A stretch of DNA of 64,000 nt. Origin: Trichoplusia ni (Eukaryota; Arthropoda; Insecta; Lepidoptera; Noctuidae). The notes under the pieces were generated by a model, which saw only the letters and a list, made by a program, of their open reading frames with translations, made no database searches and was not told where the DNA came from. The stretch is from assembly GCF_003590095.1 (NCBI RefSeq), contig NC_039490.1, positions 8,635,834-8,699,833 on the forward strand, read 5' to 3'. Below, piece after piece: positions 49,001 through 60,032 of the stretch. Positions within the stretch are counted from its first letter, which is position 1. Every line of letters begins with the position of its first letter. The position numbers were made by a program, and so were the translations under genes.

Positions 49001-49578
49001 GTAATGACAAAAATAATCATAATACAATAGATAAAATCGTTACAAATAAGTCTGGTTTGGCTATTGATGAGGATTTACATAAGAATGATATGACTCTTGT
49101 AAAAGGAGTCGACCTCGTAAGAAATATCGATGGAAATGCCAATCCCAAAAGTTCAGCAAAAATAAGTAAGTTTAGCTTGCCGTCTGATATACCCAAATAT
49201 GCTTTAGCAAATAAAGGAGAAACTATTGATGAATCATCAGATGAAATTGAGAGTAAAGGTAGTAATATATTACTCGAGCGTTTAATAACAACAAGTAAAT
49301 CTAAAATCCCACTTCTATGGCAAGATGCAACACACGAAGCAAATCCTTTGACCAAAAGCAAAAAGATCAAAATTATTACAAAAAGAAAACCTTTTGAACG
49401 TACAATTGTTTTGAGTAAATACGTGACTGACAAACCAAAGGTGTTTGATGCCAGACAAACCACTCTCAGTACAGCAGAATTATTAAATAGTATTAGCATC
49501 AGTTTAGGTGAAGCCGGATTGTTAAGAAACCCAGCATCTTCAAGTTTCGTTAAATTGCTAGAATCTACGTTAACGTGA
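46057..49578 (+). CDS. Large single-helix membrane protein, GY-motif family (seven exons, complete)
   Basis: Unrecognised. Exons 46057-46106, 46233-46357, 46883-46999, 47416-47603, 48050-48157, 48235-48668 and 48807-49578 join with consistent phases (2,1,1,0,0,2) into 597 residues. Exon 1 reads MCCIFTCCGWVIDLVQ; its 50 nt length equals that of the 9288 gene. Exon 2 (125 nt, as in the 6836 gene) is a helix with C-C pairs ending G-I-A-L-G-Y-N-Y at the same position as in the paralogues, then L-A-E-Y-I-D-L-K. The rest is polar and looks unstructured: a Pro-rich part (about residues 240-340), a basic L-P-V-R-R-R-R-S-V step that fits a furin-type site if luminal, several N-x-S/T, and an end F-V-K-L-L-E-S-T-L-T. 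Four extra exons distinguish it from its three-exon relatives. AATAAA is at 49756. Function unknown. Confidence 0.75.
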
Positions 49579-49755
49579 TTTTTGTCTATAATTGTTTTTG
49601 CTTGTAATGTTTTCTTGTCAACTGTAACAATGTCTTATTATGTTTCGTCTTTGTGATATTTAGTAAAATGGTTAAATCAATTTTATATTTTGATTTCATT
49701 TATATCTTTTCAGCTTGAACAAATTGTGACTTTGTAAACTACAAAAGAGTCACAA

Positions 49756-49761
49756 AATAAA
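49756..49761 (+). terminator. Polyadenylation signal AATAAA
   Basis: AATAAA in GTCACAAAATAAATGTATGG, 178 bp after the stop of the seven-exon gene. Nothing further is seen up to the gap at 50098. Confidence 0.5.
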
Positions 49762-50097
49762 TGTATGGACTAAAAAATCCCAGTAACGAAATGTTTTGAA
49801 ATTTTAAGGTTATATTTTGCTATTATTTCAGTATCAAATCCTTACCGCTACCTGCCTTTGACCTTTTCAGTTTTACTACGGGTTATCGACCTTATGCTGA
49901 AACAATAAAGTCAATAATCCCATTTCCCACAACATTTACTGAACATTTCTTAACATTCCCATCTGTTTCGCAATGTCCATTAATCGTGTTATCGCACGAA
50001 TAACATTCGAAAGGGTATTAGTAGTTTCTATTTGCATGAATGTTATCGTGTGTGTGCGTTCATGTGTGGGTCTGTAAATAAACTCTGTTGCACATTT

Positions 50098-51097
50098 NNN
50101 NNNNNNNNNNNNNNNNNNNNNNNNNNNNNNNNNNNNNNNNNNNNNNNNNNNNNNNNNNNNNNNNNNNNNNNNNNNNNNNNNNNNNNNNNNNNNNNNNNNN
50201 NNNNNNNNNNNNNNNNNNNNNNNNNNNNNNNNNNNNNNNNNNNNNNNNNNNNNNNNNNNNNNNNNNNNNNNNNNNNNNNNNNNNNNNNNNNNNNNNNNNN
50301 NNNNNNNNNNNNNNNNNNNNNNNNNNNNNNNNNNNNNNNNNNNNNNNNNNNNNNNNNNNNNNNNNNNNNNNNNNNNNNNNNNNNNNNNNNNNNNNNNNNN
50401 NNNNNNNNNNNNNNNNNNNNNNNNNNNNNNNNNNNNNNNNNNNNNNNNNNNNNNNNNNNNNNNNNNNNNNNNNNNNNNNNNNNNNNNNNNNNNNNNNNNN
50501 NNNNNNNNNNNNNNNNNNNNNNNNNNNNNNNNNNNNNNNNNNNNNNNNNNNNNNNNNNNNNNNNNNNNNNNNNNNNNNNNNNNNNNNNNNNNNNNNNNNN
50601 NNNNNNNNNNNNNNNNNNNNNNNNNNNNNNNNNNNNNNNNNNNNNNNNNNNNNNNNNNNNNNNNNNNNNNNNNNNNNNNNNNNNNNNNNNNNNNNNNNNN
50701 NNNNNNNNNNNNNNNNNNNNNNNNNNNNNNNNNNNNNNNNNNNNNNNNNNNNNNNNNNNNNNNNNNNNNNNNNNNNNNNNNNNNNNNNNNNNNNNNNNNN
50801 NNNNNNNNNNNNNNNNNNNNNNNNNNNNNNNNNNNNNNNNNNNNNNNNNNNNNNNNNNNNNNNNNNNNNNNNNNNNNNNNNNNNNNNNNNNNNNNNNNNN
50901 NNNNNNNNNNNNNNNNNNNNNNNNNNNNNNNNNNNNNNNNNNNNNNNNNNNNNNNNNNNNNNNNNNNNNNNNNNNNNNNNNNNNNNNNNNNNNNNNNNNN
51001 NNNNNNNNNNNNNNNNNNNNNNNNNNNNNNNNNNNNNNNNNNNNNNNNNNNNNNNNNNNNNNNNNNNNNNNNNNNNNNNNNNNNNNNNNNNNNNNNN
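50098..51097. other. Assembly gap of exactly 1000 N
   Basis: A round-number run of N is a scaffolding placeholder of unknown true size. Everything to the right (GC-rich telomeric retrotransposons) is linked to the left 50 kb only through this join. Confidence 0.99.
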
Positions 51098-53365
51098 GTT
51101 CGGCAGCAGCCTCGAGACAGCTGCGGCAGCCCGGAGTCTGGGCGCCAGCCTTCTGAAGTGCTCCCGGAAGTTGAGCCTCCCGTCTAGGACCAGGCCTAAT
51201 ACTTCATAGTGCCTGACAGTGGGATACGGACACCTTCCACTGTCAGGCACGCGTCATCCGGTGGGTGGGCTCCGGGGGCCGTGCAGCAAAAGCGCCTCGG
51301 TCTTCCCCAGAGCCACGTCAATCCAGCATCCGGATGCGACCTACGACGAGTTGCGTGCCGCAGGTCGCACGCCGGATGCATTCCGCGGGGTCAGAACCCC
51401 GCGCTAAACCAAGGTGTCGTCCGCGTAGCAGACGACCCGCGTGCAGGGCAGGAGAGCGCCCCGAAGGGTCCAGTCATACCCGATGTTCCACAAGAGGGCC
51501 CCAAGACAGACCCCTGTGGAACACCGCGCCCCGTCTCCCACCTCTGCGGGCCGCTTGGCCCGCGAACGACACGTGTCGCCCGGACAGGTAGTCCGCCACG
51601 ACGCGCTGCAAGTAGAGCGGCACCCCGTGATATCGGAGCGCCGACTCTATGCACTGATGCGGCAGCGAATTGAAGGCGTTGGCGATGTCAAGAGAAACCG
51701 CCACCGCCACGCCCCCTCGTGCTACCGCATCCGCGGCGAACTCCTGGACGACTTTGATGGCGTCCACCGTGGACCGCCTCGCCCTAAAGCCGTATTGGCA
51801 ATCCGACAGACTCGGACCAGTCCTATCAAGATGCCGGACGATGCGGGCGGCGATGATGCGCTCGAAGAGCTTGCCCGCCTCGTCCAGCAGGACAATCGGC
51901 CTGTAGCCGGACGGTGAGTCTGCCGGTCGTCCCTCTTTTCGTAGAAGGACGAGCCGCCCCGTCTTCCATGTATCCGGGAATCTGCCCTCCTCCAAACAGG
52001 AGTTGAGCAGTCCCCGGAATCGACTTTCGAGAGGCCCCAGTGCCAGCGCAAGTGCGCGCGCCGGCACTCCGTCGGGGCCTGGGGCGGTCTTCTTTGGGCG
52101 AAGGCAGGCGATGGACGCCTCCATTTCTCCCTCCGTGATGGCCTCCAGTGGCTCCGGCGCCTGAGGCGCGACCACCACTGGAGGCACTATATTTGTCCGT
52201 TCCGGGAAAAGGGACGAGACTACGGCGTGGAGCAGCTGGGGCTCCATGGTCTCCGTGATCGGGGGCCCGTTGGCGCAGAGCTTGTTCCGCGCCGCGATGT
52301 ATGGGCGCCCCCACGGATCCCTATTGAGTTCCTCCAGCATCTCCTGTCTTCCTTGTGCCTTGGCCTTTAGAATGGCCAGGCGGAGATTGCTCCTCGCCGT
52401 GCGGTAGGCCTCATATAGCGAGGCCTCCCTCGTCTCGTCCCAACTTGGTCTTCCGGCGTGCCTGGAGCGGTAGCGGGTCAGCCCCCGCTTGGCCCCGAAG
52501 CACGCCTCCCTGAGAGCTGCGATCTCGGGCGACCACCAGTAAACTGACCGGCGGTTCCGCGACCGAATAGCTCTGCCTCGTCGTCAATTGAGCGGCCGGC
52601 CACCGCCGGCGCGCACCAATCGGCCACAATGGCCGCCTCGATCAGCAGCTCTCGATCCATCTTCTGTAGGGCCCATCGTGGGCTTCCCGAGTCCGGTGTA
52701 AAGCGCCGGATCCCGGGTCCCCCAGGAGTGGAAACGCTGAACCGTATATATCGGTGGTCCGATAGCGTCTCCACCTCCTCGACGCGCCAATCACGAACGC
52801 GCTCCGCAATAGACGGAGCGCAAAACGACACGTCGACGATGGACCCTCCGTTCTGCCGTACGCAGGTGTGGACCCTACCCCTATTCAGCAGGGCAAGGTC
52901 CAATCCGAGGGCCCACTCCTCCAATAGTTCCCCGCGCCGGTCTGTTGCCGGTTCCCCCCACGCTGTGCTCTTGGCGTTGAGGTCACCGAGCACGATGACC
53001 GGGCGAGGCGAGAGCGTCCGAACAAGGGCCTCGAGCTCGGCCATAAATGACTCGAACTCAGCTAGACCCCTGTTCGGCGAGAAGTAGACCCCTACTACTG
53101 CGTACGGCCCCCAAACAACGGCGACATAACCTGAGCCCCTGCGGATGGTATGCAGGGGCCGGGAGTCCGCGCCCGTGGCGCTGATAACGGCGACGGAGCC
53201 GTCTAAGTCCCCCACCCAATTGGGACGAGGGGCAACATAATATGGCTCCGCCGCCACTCCGATGTCAATGCTCCACTGCGCCAGCGACTGGAGGAAAAGA
53301 TCCTGTGCGCCGGCGCAGTGGTTCAAGTTCCCCTGGAGGAGGAAGTGTGGACGGACGTTATCCAT
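51098..53365 (-). pseudogene. ORF2 (endonuclease-reverse transcriptase) of copy A, frameshifted and partial
   Basis: The endonuclease part (53365-52580) is open and has V-L-G-D-L-N-A-K-S and L-S-D-H-R-Y. A 49-bp deletion near 52553, relative to copy B at 59185-59233, shifts the frame. The frame resumes at 52340 with the polymerase region (A-P-G-P-D-G-V, S-L-D-I-A-N-A-F-N). It breaks again near 51558, where one C of CCCC is missing, just before the G-V-P-Q-G-S motif. More single-base losses follow down to the gap (near 51200, 51257, 51322). Most sit in short runs, so part of the damage may be sequencing error at a contig end. It starts 2 nt after the ORF1 stop codon. Confidence 0.8.
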
Positions 53366-53367
53366 TA

Positions 53368-55539
53368 TTATTCGTCCATCCGTTCCTCCTCACAGGGGCG
53401 CGCCTGTGACGTGACCGCATTGGGCACTTTCCCCAATGCGGCCATCTTCCTCTTTATTAGGGCCGGGGGAGCACATCCCCGGCTTCCCATCTGGTGGGCG
53501 GCATTGCGCCCGAGCTCGGCGCATATGACGCAATTGGCTGGCGCCTTGCATTCCGCCGCCTTGTGCCCGGGCATCGCGCAGCGGTAACATAACCCGCTGC
53601 GGTCCGCAGGGCACATGCACACCGGCCTTGTGTGGCCTAGTGCAAGGCAGCGGAAGCACTTCATGGGCCGTGCATCAAGTTGCACGACCCGCGCCGAGCT
53701 CCACCCCACCAAGAATTTTTGTGTCTTGGAGGTGACTAACTTTGGTGCCACCTCCAGCGGACACTTTACTACGCACGAAAACTTTTCACCAGCGCTGGGT
53801 TTCAGCTCTCCCACCTTTATTCGGTCAGGCGCGCACTGACTTTGACGCGCGGCGACGTCACGAATCTCGTCCTTGGTGACGGAGTCATCCAGGTTTGACA
53901 CCCGGAGCTCCGCGCACCTGACAGGCCTGGTGACCTTGACGTCGCCACCGTACCTGGCCTGCAGCTGGTCCGCCATTTGGTCAGCCGCCTCCTGACCGAT
54001 GTTCTTCGGGAGCTCTAAAATTCTTGCTCCCGTCTGCGCCCTCCTGATCCGTATTGGGTCGACAGCCATGTCGACCCCCATCTTATCCAGGTCGATGGTT
54101 TCCCTCGCCGCGGTGATGACGTCTTTGTACGAGAGGGCCTTCTGCGCCCCTTCCTCGCTAATTGTCAGCACGACAGCTGCAGTGCGGGCCAGACGCCTTT
54201 GTCGCTGAGCCCTTTTCCGCTTTTGTTTCCCCGTCATTGGCCGAGGACCTTTCTTCTTGCCAGCTGAGTCCTTGGCTTTGGCCGCCGGCTGTGCCTTGGG
54301 GCGCTCTGGCGCCTTTGGCTTCTTCCCCTTCTTCTTGTTGGAGACTGTGGTCCACCCGTCCTCCACAGTCTCTGACGTGCTAGCTACCGGCGCCTCTTGT
54401 GGCGCCGGTGCCTCTTTTCGCGCTGGTGCCGAGGTTGGCGTTGGCTGCGCGACGTTCTTCTTTGCCTTCCCCTTGGCCGGTTTTGGGTCCGGCTTCGGGG
54501 TCGGCGTCGGCTTCGGCGCCAGTCTTGGTGCCGGTTTTGGCGCTTGTTTTGGAGCCGGGGCCGCCTTGAGGACCTGGCTGTACCCAGGCTTGGTTCCTCG
54601 GCCCGCAGCTTCTGCCTCCGCCCTTCTTCTGTCCGCCGCCAATGGCGGACGCATTATAGGCTCCGGCGGGAGACGGCTTGTTATCCCAGCCAGTCTTGCG
54701 TCCAACATCGTCCCAACGGACATCATTATTCGCTTCATCTTTTCTTCTTCTTCTTCTTGGGCCGCAGGGGCAGTCCGCCTCTCCACGGACTTTCCTTGCG
54801 CCTCCTCCAGCGCGTTCAGTCGCTCAGTGAGGCGCTTGTTTTCCTCGAGCAACCTTTCTAACCTCTTATCGCTCGTTAGAGCGCGGACACCGCCCTGGAT
54901 GTCCTCGACGGCATCTTTGAGTTTTTTAATGAAACTCCCTTTTATATTTTTGGAGCCGCGCGCAACCTCCAAAACCGCCATCAGGCCGCCGTCTATCTGC
55001 TCCTTGGCGGAGGAAGGGTCGAGCGGCTTCAGACCAGAACTAAGCATGTCCCGGACGGCCGCCCTCGCATCTCGCTGCTCTCGCTCCTCCTGCTCCTTCT
55101 TTGCGAGCGTGTCGGAAGGCTGCGCTGATTCCGCGGCGAGCCTCCGATACTCTTCACGCTGCCGGTGAAGACCGACATATCGCCCGTGGGTGACGCATGC
55201 TCGAGACCGTGATGACGAGGCTAATGAGACCTCGCTCTCACAGTCGGAAGCGGCGTACGCCCCCACAGACTCCCTGTCCTCCGACACATCCCTTCTGGGA
55301 CGCTTCCGGTCTAAACGACCGGCGGAGCTATCGCGGGAGCGACACGACGTGAACGTCTGCTCCGCTATCTCCATGGCTTCCTCTTGGCGTACCGAGGCGA
55401 CACGCTCGAGTACAACCCGAGGCGACCTCACCGCCATTTCTTCTTCTAAACTCTGCCGAACAGTCGACCGAGTCGTCCTCCTACTCTCCTCATTTGCACC
55501 CACTTTCTCATCGTTGTGTTTTAAATTTGAATTCTCCAT
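53368..55539 (-). CDS. ORF1 (gag-like RNA-binding protein) of copy A, intact
   Basis: 723 residues from the Met at 55539 (M-E-N-S-N-L-K-H-N-D) to TAA. The frame stays open upstream for 144 codons but looks like UTR, so I prefer this Met. Order: a Ser/Arg-rich basic N-terminus, a coiled coil (about residues 230-290, E-E-N-K-R-L-T-E-R-L-N-A-L-E-E), a Lys/Pro/Ala-rich linker with many A-P-K-P steps, a conserved core, then three Cys-His knuckles near the end: C-F-R-C-L-A-L-G-H-T-R-P-V-C, C-Y-R-C-A-M-P-G-H-K-A-A-E-C and an atypical third one. In this family ORF1 binds element RNA and helps carry it to telomeres. In this copy the stop falls one codon earlier than in copy B (GAA TAA TAA TGG against GAA CAA TAA TGG). 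Confidence 0.88.
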   Translation of the reverse strand: MENSNLKHNDEKVGANEESRRTTRSTVRQSLEEEMAVRSPRVVLERVASVRQEEAMEIAEQTFTSCRSRDSSAGRLDRKRPRRDVSEDRESVGAYAASDCESEVSLASSSRSRACVTHGRYVGLHRQREEYRRLAAESAQPSDTLAKKEQEEREQRDARAAVRDMLSSGLKPLDPSSAKEQIDGGLMAVLEVARGSKNIKGSFIKKLKDAVEDIQGGVRALTSDKRLERLLEENKRLTERLNALEEAQGKSVERRTAPAAQEEEEEKMKRIMMSVGTMLDARLAGITSRLPPEPIMRPPLAADRRRAEAEAAGRGTKPGYSQVLKAAPAPKQAPKPAPRLAPKPTPTPKPDPKPAKGKAKKNVAQPTPTSAPARKEAPAPQEAPVASTSETVEDGWTTVSNKKKGKKPKAPERPKAQPAAKAKDSAGKKKGPRPMTGKQKRKRAQRQRRLARTAAVVLTISEEGAQKALSYKDVITAARETIDLDKMGVDMAVDPIRIRRAQTGARILELPKNIGQEAADQMADQLQARYGGDVKVTRPVRCAELRVSNLDDSVTKDEIRDVAARQSQCAPDRIKVGELKPSAGEKFSCVVKCPLEVAPKLVTSKTQKFLVGWSSARVVQLDARPMKCFRCLALGHTRPVCMCPADRSGLCYRCAMPGHKAAECKAPANCVICAELGRNAAHQMGSRGCAPPALIKRKMAALGKVPNAVTSQARPCEEERMDE

Positions 55540-56482
55540 AAAATTCCCACGAGTATGGGGGAAAGGTGCGTCACCCCCGGCCAGTGCCCCCTGTAGCCGG
55601 GGAAGGTCTAGAATAACCCTCCGAGGTTCGACAGGTTCCTCTTCGGAGGTTAACGCTAGGAACTGGTCACCCACCAGCCATTCATCCCCTCGCCGCGTTA
55701 TCCAATAGCTTGGGATTGGGGGTTTTTTATAGAGGTTTTCCGTCCTCGCGGTCCAACCGATAAAGGTCAGACCCCCGTTCCCGCGTAAGTCCACCCCTGA
55801 CCTCGCTGCGGGTTTACGGTCTGGCCGACGGTGGCCTTTACAAGACCGCGTCCGGAGGCAGTGCAAGTGCACACCGGACCCGTCGCCCATCTCCGACTCC
55901 CCGCCCGCCGCCGCTACCCGGAATAAGCCCAGGACGCCGACGGGCTGCGACATCCAGCAAGCTGTGAACACTCACTGGACTCGCCCTACACCACGCCCGC
56001 TGCCGCTACTCGGAGTACGTCCGAGACGCCAGCGAACGCCCACCACGCGAAGGCCGAAACAACAACGACCCCCGCCAGTCTAACCCACAGGCTGTGGGAA
56101 GACACCCCCGCCCGCCGCCGCTACCCGGAATGAGTCCAGGACGCCGGCGGGCTGCGACGTCCAGCAAGCAGTTGACACTCACTGGACTCGCCTCTCCTCC
56201 CGACCTTCGGCCAACAAACAATGGCCGAAGTCCCCCTTCGCTCGAGCTCCACCGAACCACCCCTCGCTTGAGGAGGGCGGGAGCGAGCGTGTCCGGCCAG
56301 CAGTTGACACTGGCCGGACCCCGCGGCAGAAATTCGCCACGCACAACAATTGCCCCAAGTCGCGAGACGATTGTTATGCGTGCCCAGGGTGCACCGGCCC
56401 AACGACTGCTCTTCCCCCCGGACGTATCCGTAAGGGACCAGCAGCCGCCAGGCACACGAGGAGGTTTTCTGCCCTGCACCCC
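55540..56482 (-). other. 5' UTR of copy A with internal subrepeats
   Basis: About 940 bp before the ORF1 start. The block 55901-55985 recurs at 56108-56193 (about 90 percent alike, offset 207 bp), and a more diverged third unit lies at 55993-56045. A CAGCAGTTGACACTGGCCGG piece near 56300 echoes the end of the unit. R1-clade elements carry their promoter in the 5' region, so the units may be promoter modules; that is inference. Confidence 0.7.
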
Positions 56483-56492
56483 CCTAACCTAA

Positions 56493-56494
<2 letters not shown>
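56483..56494 (-). repeat. Telomeric TTAGG repeat remnant between copies A and B
   Basis: The plus strand reads CCTAACCTAACC; on the element sense strand this is GGTTAGGTTAGG, between the poly(A) of copy B and the 5' end of copy A. TTAGG is the standard insect telomere repeat. Confidence 0.9.
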
Positions 56495-56527
<33 letters not shown>

Positions 56528-56529
<2 letters not shown>

Positions 56530-56869
56530 GCGGGGGAATCCTCATGGACACCCGCCCTCCCGGGGGGGAGGACGGGTAGTGTCAGACTCTTACTGACTAA
56601 ACCTAACCGCCGGGTGACGTCAGCCGCGTTTGATGCCGGCACGTGGTGTTACATAATATCACAACACTGTGCCGGCCGCGGGGATCCGCCGGCCGTTGAG
56701 TAGGGCCGGCGGCTCGCTTTCGCGTTTGTTTGTGGAGGCCGACGTGTAAAGAGCGTCGGCCTCCTCGCCTCGTAATGGGGTCGCACCCGTCACACCGAAA
56801 TGCGACCCCCCGTCGCGGGTCTGTTTTGACGGGCGATATGCACCCCCGTGCCTATCGCCCAGACCCTAG
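56528..56869 (-). other. 3' UTR of copy B
   Basis: Differs from the 3' UTR of copy C (62167-62509) at only a few positions. It contains a GCCGGCCGCGGGGATCCGCC palindrome-rich part and a paired GAGGCCGACG...CGTCGGCCTC stem (about 56734-56765). In this class of element the 3' UTR is where the reverse transcriptase docks; the stem is a candidate for that. Confidence 0.7.
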
Positions 56870-59800
56870 CTAGGGCGGCAAGTTGCGCTCGTGCGCAGCA
56901 CGTCGCCGCCCCATACGACGTCGGCGTATGGCGGGCGCGCTGGGATCTTCTTCCCGTGCGCGCTCCGCCGCCTCCTTCTGGGACATGACCGTCTCGCAGA
57001 AGGAGGCTAGTGCGTTCCACGCTGCGCGACTGCTGATGGCTGAAGCGACAACAGCCGGCAGCGCGGAAAGATCGTCCAAATTGAGCGCCGCCAGAAGGTC
57101 GGAGCGTTGCTCGGCAAAGGCCGGACATACGGCCAGAGTATGGAGTGCGGTGTCGTCGACATCACCGCACTCATGGCACGCAGTCGACTCCTCCCTCCTG
57201 ACGACGCGGCACAGGTAATGCCCGAAGGCCCCGTGCCCAGTTAGCACCTGCGTGAGGCGGTAGGTCAGGACACCATACCGCCTCTCCGCCCACGGTTGAA
57301 GGTGTGGGCGGATTGCTTCACAAATGGCCCGCCCCGCCGTCGGTCTTGAGAGACGGAGCTCCCAATTCCTGAAGGTGACGAGGCGGGCCTGTCTTTCCAT
57401 GCTCGCGCTGCCTCGGCGAGGGTTCGATGCCCCGGGACCGGAGCTCGGTGATGCGGGTGTAAATGTCCGCAAGCACCTTCGCTTCCAAATCCCAAGGCGG
57501 AGTCCCCGCCAAGGCAGTCGCGGCTTCGTGCCCGACAGTTCGGTAGGCACGGACGATCCTGTTGGCGACAGCACGCTGCGCGCCAAGCAGGACCGCCCGA
57601 CTGTCGGGCAATAACTTCTTCGCCCAAATGGGTGCGCCGTAGAGGGCCATTGAGCGTATGACCCCCCCGTATAAACGGCGGCACCCTAAGTCGGGGCCCC
57701 CGACGTTCGGCAGCAGCCTCCCGAGAGCAGCTGCGGCAGCCCGGAGTCTGGGCGCCAGCCTTCTGAAGTGCTCCCGGAAGTTGAGCCTCCCGTCGAGGAC
57801 CAGGCCTAAATACTTCATAGTGCCTGACAGTGGGATACGGACACCTTCCACTGTCAGGCACGCGTCATTTCCGGTGGGTGGGCTCCGGGGGCCGTGCAGC
57901 AAGAGCGCCTCGGTCTTCCCCAGAGCCACGTCAAGTCCTAGCATCCGGATGCGACCTACGACGAGTTGCGTGCCGCAGGTCGCACGCCGGATGCATTCCG
58001 CGGGGTCAGAACCCCGCGCTAAAACCAATGTGTCGTCCGCGTAGCACACGACCCGCGTGCAGGGCAGGAGAGCGCCCCGAAGGGTCCAGTCATACCCGAT
58101 GTTCCACAAGAGGGGCCCCAAGACAGACCCCTGTGGAACACCGCGCCCCGTCTCCCACCTCTGCGGGCCGCTTGGCCCCGCGAACGACACGTGTCGCCCG
58201 GACAGGTAGTCCGCCACGACGCGCTGCAAGTAGAGCGGCACCCCGTGGTATCGGAGCGCCGACTCTATGCACTGATGCGGCAGCGAATTGAAGGCGTTGG
58301 CGATGTCAAGAGAAACCGCCACCGCCACGCCCCCTCGTGCTACCGCATCCGCGGCGAACTCCTGGACGACTTTGATGGCGTCCACCGTGGACCGCCTCGC
58401 CCTAAAGCCGTATTGGCAATCCGACAGACTCGGACCAGTCCTATCAAGATGCCGGACGATGCGGGCGGCGATGATGCGCTCAAAGAGCTTGCCCGCCTCG
58501 TCCAGCAGGACAATCGGCCTGTAGCCGGACGGTGAGTCTGCCGGTCGTCCCTCCTTTCGAAGAAGGACGAGCCGCCCCGTCTTCCATGTATCCGGGAATC
58601 TGCCCTCCTCCAAACAGGAGTTGAGCAGTCCCCGGAATCGACTTTCAAGAGGCCCCAGTGCCAGCGCAAGTGCGCGCGCCGGCACTCCGTCGGGGCCTGG
58701 GGCGGTCTTCTTTGGGCGAAGGCAGGCGATGGACGCCTCCATTTCTCCCTCCGTGATGGCCTCCAGTGGCTCCGGCGCCTGATGCGCGACCACCACTGGA
58801 GGCACTATATTTGTCCGTTCCGGGAAAAGGGACGAGACTACGGCGTGGAGCAGCTGGGGCTCCATGGTCTCCGTGATCGGGGGCCCGTTGGCGCGGAGCT
58901 TGTTCCGCGCCGCGATGTATGGGCGCCCCCACGGATCCCTATTGAGTTCCTCCAGCATCTCCTGTCTTCCTTGTGCCTTGGCCTTTAGAATGGCCAGGCG
59001 GAGATTGCTCCTCGCCGTGCGGTAGGCCTCATATAGAGAGGCCTCCCTCGTCTCGTCCCAACTTGGTCGTCCGGCGTGCCTGGAGCGGTAGCGGGTCAGC
59101 CCCCGCTTGGCCCCGAAGCACGCCTCCCTGAGAGCTGCGATCTCGGGCGACCACCAGTAAACTGACCGGCGGTTCGGCCGCCGTCGGACGCGAGGCATCG
59201 CCGTGTCGCACACCAAAGTTAAGGTGCGACCGAATAGCTCTGCCTCGTCGTCAATTGAGCGGCCGGCCACCGCCGGCGTGCACCAATCGGCCACAATGGC
59301 CGCCTCTATCAACAGCTCTCTATCCATCTTCTGTAGGGCCCATCGTGGGCTTCCCGAGTCCGGTGTAAAGCGCCGGATCCCGGGTCCCCCAGGAGTGGAA
59401 ACGCTGAACCTTACGTATCGATGGTCCGATAGCGTCTCCACCTCCTCGACGCGCCAATCACGAACGCGCTCCGCAATAGACGGAGCGCAAAACGACACGT
59501 CGACGATGGACCCTCCGTTCTGCCGTACGCAGGTGTGGACCCTACCCCTATTCAGCAGGGCAAGGTCCAATCCCAGGGCCCACTCCTCCAATAATTCCCC
59601 GCGCCGGTCTGTTGCCGGTTCCCCCCACGCTGTGCTCTTGGCGTTGAGGTCACCGAGCACGATGACCGGGCGAGGCGAAAGCGTCCGAACAAGGGCCTCG
59701 AGCTCGGCCATAAATGACTCGAACTCTGCCAGACCCCTGTTCGGCGAGAAGTAGACCCCTACCACTGCGTACGGCCCCCAAACAACTGCGACATATCCCG

Positions 59801-60032
59801 AACCCCTGCGGATGGTATGCAGGGGTCGGGAATCCGCGCCACAGGCGCTTATGACGGCGACGGAGCCGTCGAGATCCCCCGCCCAATTGGGACGAGGGGC
59901 AACAAAGTATGGCTCCGCCGCCACTCCAATATCAATGCTCCACTGCGCCAGCGACTGGAGAAACAGATCCTGCGCGCCGGCGCAGTGGTTCAAGTTCCCC
60001 TGGAGGAGGAAGTGTGGACGGACGTTATCCAT
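56870..60032 (-). pseudogene. ORF2 (endonuclease-reverse transcriptase) of copy B, one frameshift
   Basis: Open from Met 60032 for about 880 residues. Endonuclease: V-L-G-D-L-N at 125-130 and S-D-H-R at 202-205. Reverse transcriptase: P-G-P-D-G-V at 445-450, S-L-D-I-A-N-A-F at 574-581, G-V-P-Q-G-S at 631-636 and Y-A-D-D at 664-667. A frameshift near 57400 (region P-R-Q-R-E) moves the last 175 or so residues to another frame, which ends at 56870 and holds the C-H-E-C-...-H-T-L-A-V-C zinc knuckle. Copy C is intact across this point. The start codon overlaps the ORF1 stop (TAATG at 60034-60030). All catalytic motifs needed for nicking and copying are present, but as written the protein is broken. 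Confidence 0.87.

Larger units (their letters stand above)
51098..56482 (-). mobile_element. R1-clade telomere-specific non-LTR retrotransposon, copy A (SART/TRAS-like)
   Basis: Minus-strand element with 5' UTR (56482-55540), intact ORF1 (55539-53368) and a damaged ORF2 (53365 downward) that runs into the gap, so the 3' end is missing. At its 5' end the sense strand reads GGTTAGGTTAGG and then the first element bases, meaning it was inserted in telomeric repeats. Layout, zinc knuckles, apurinic-type endonuclease and insertion site match the SART and TRAS families known from silkworm telomeres. Confidence 0.88.

Noticed and set aside
50032..51250. Long open frames on both strands across 50032-51250
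   Set aside because: They run through 1000 N and are not coding evidence.
54257..55168. 303-codon plus-strand frame opposite ORF1, and similar frames opposite ORF2
   Set aside because: GC-rich shadow frames of the retrotransposon genes; no domain, and the minus-strand frames carry the recognisable motifs.
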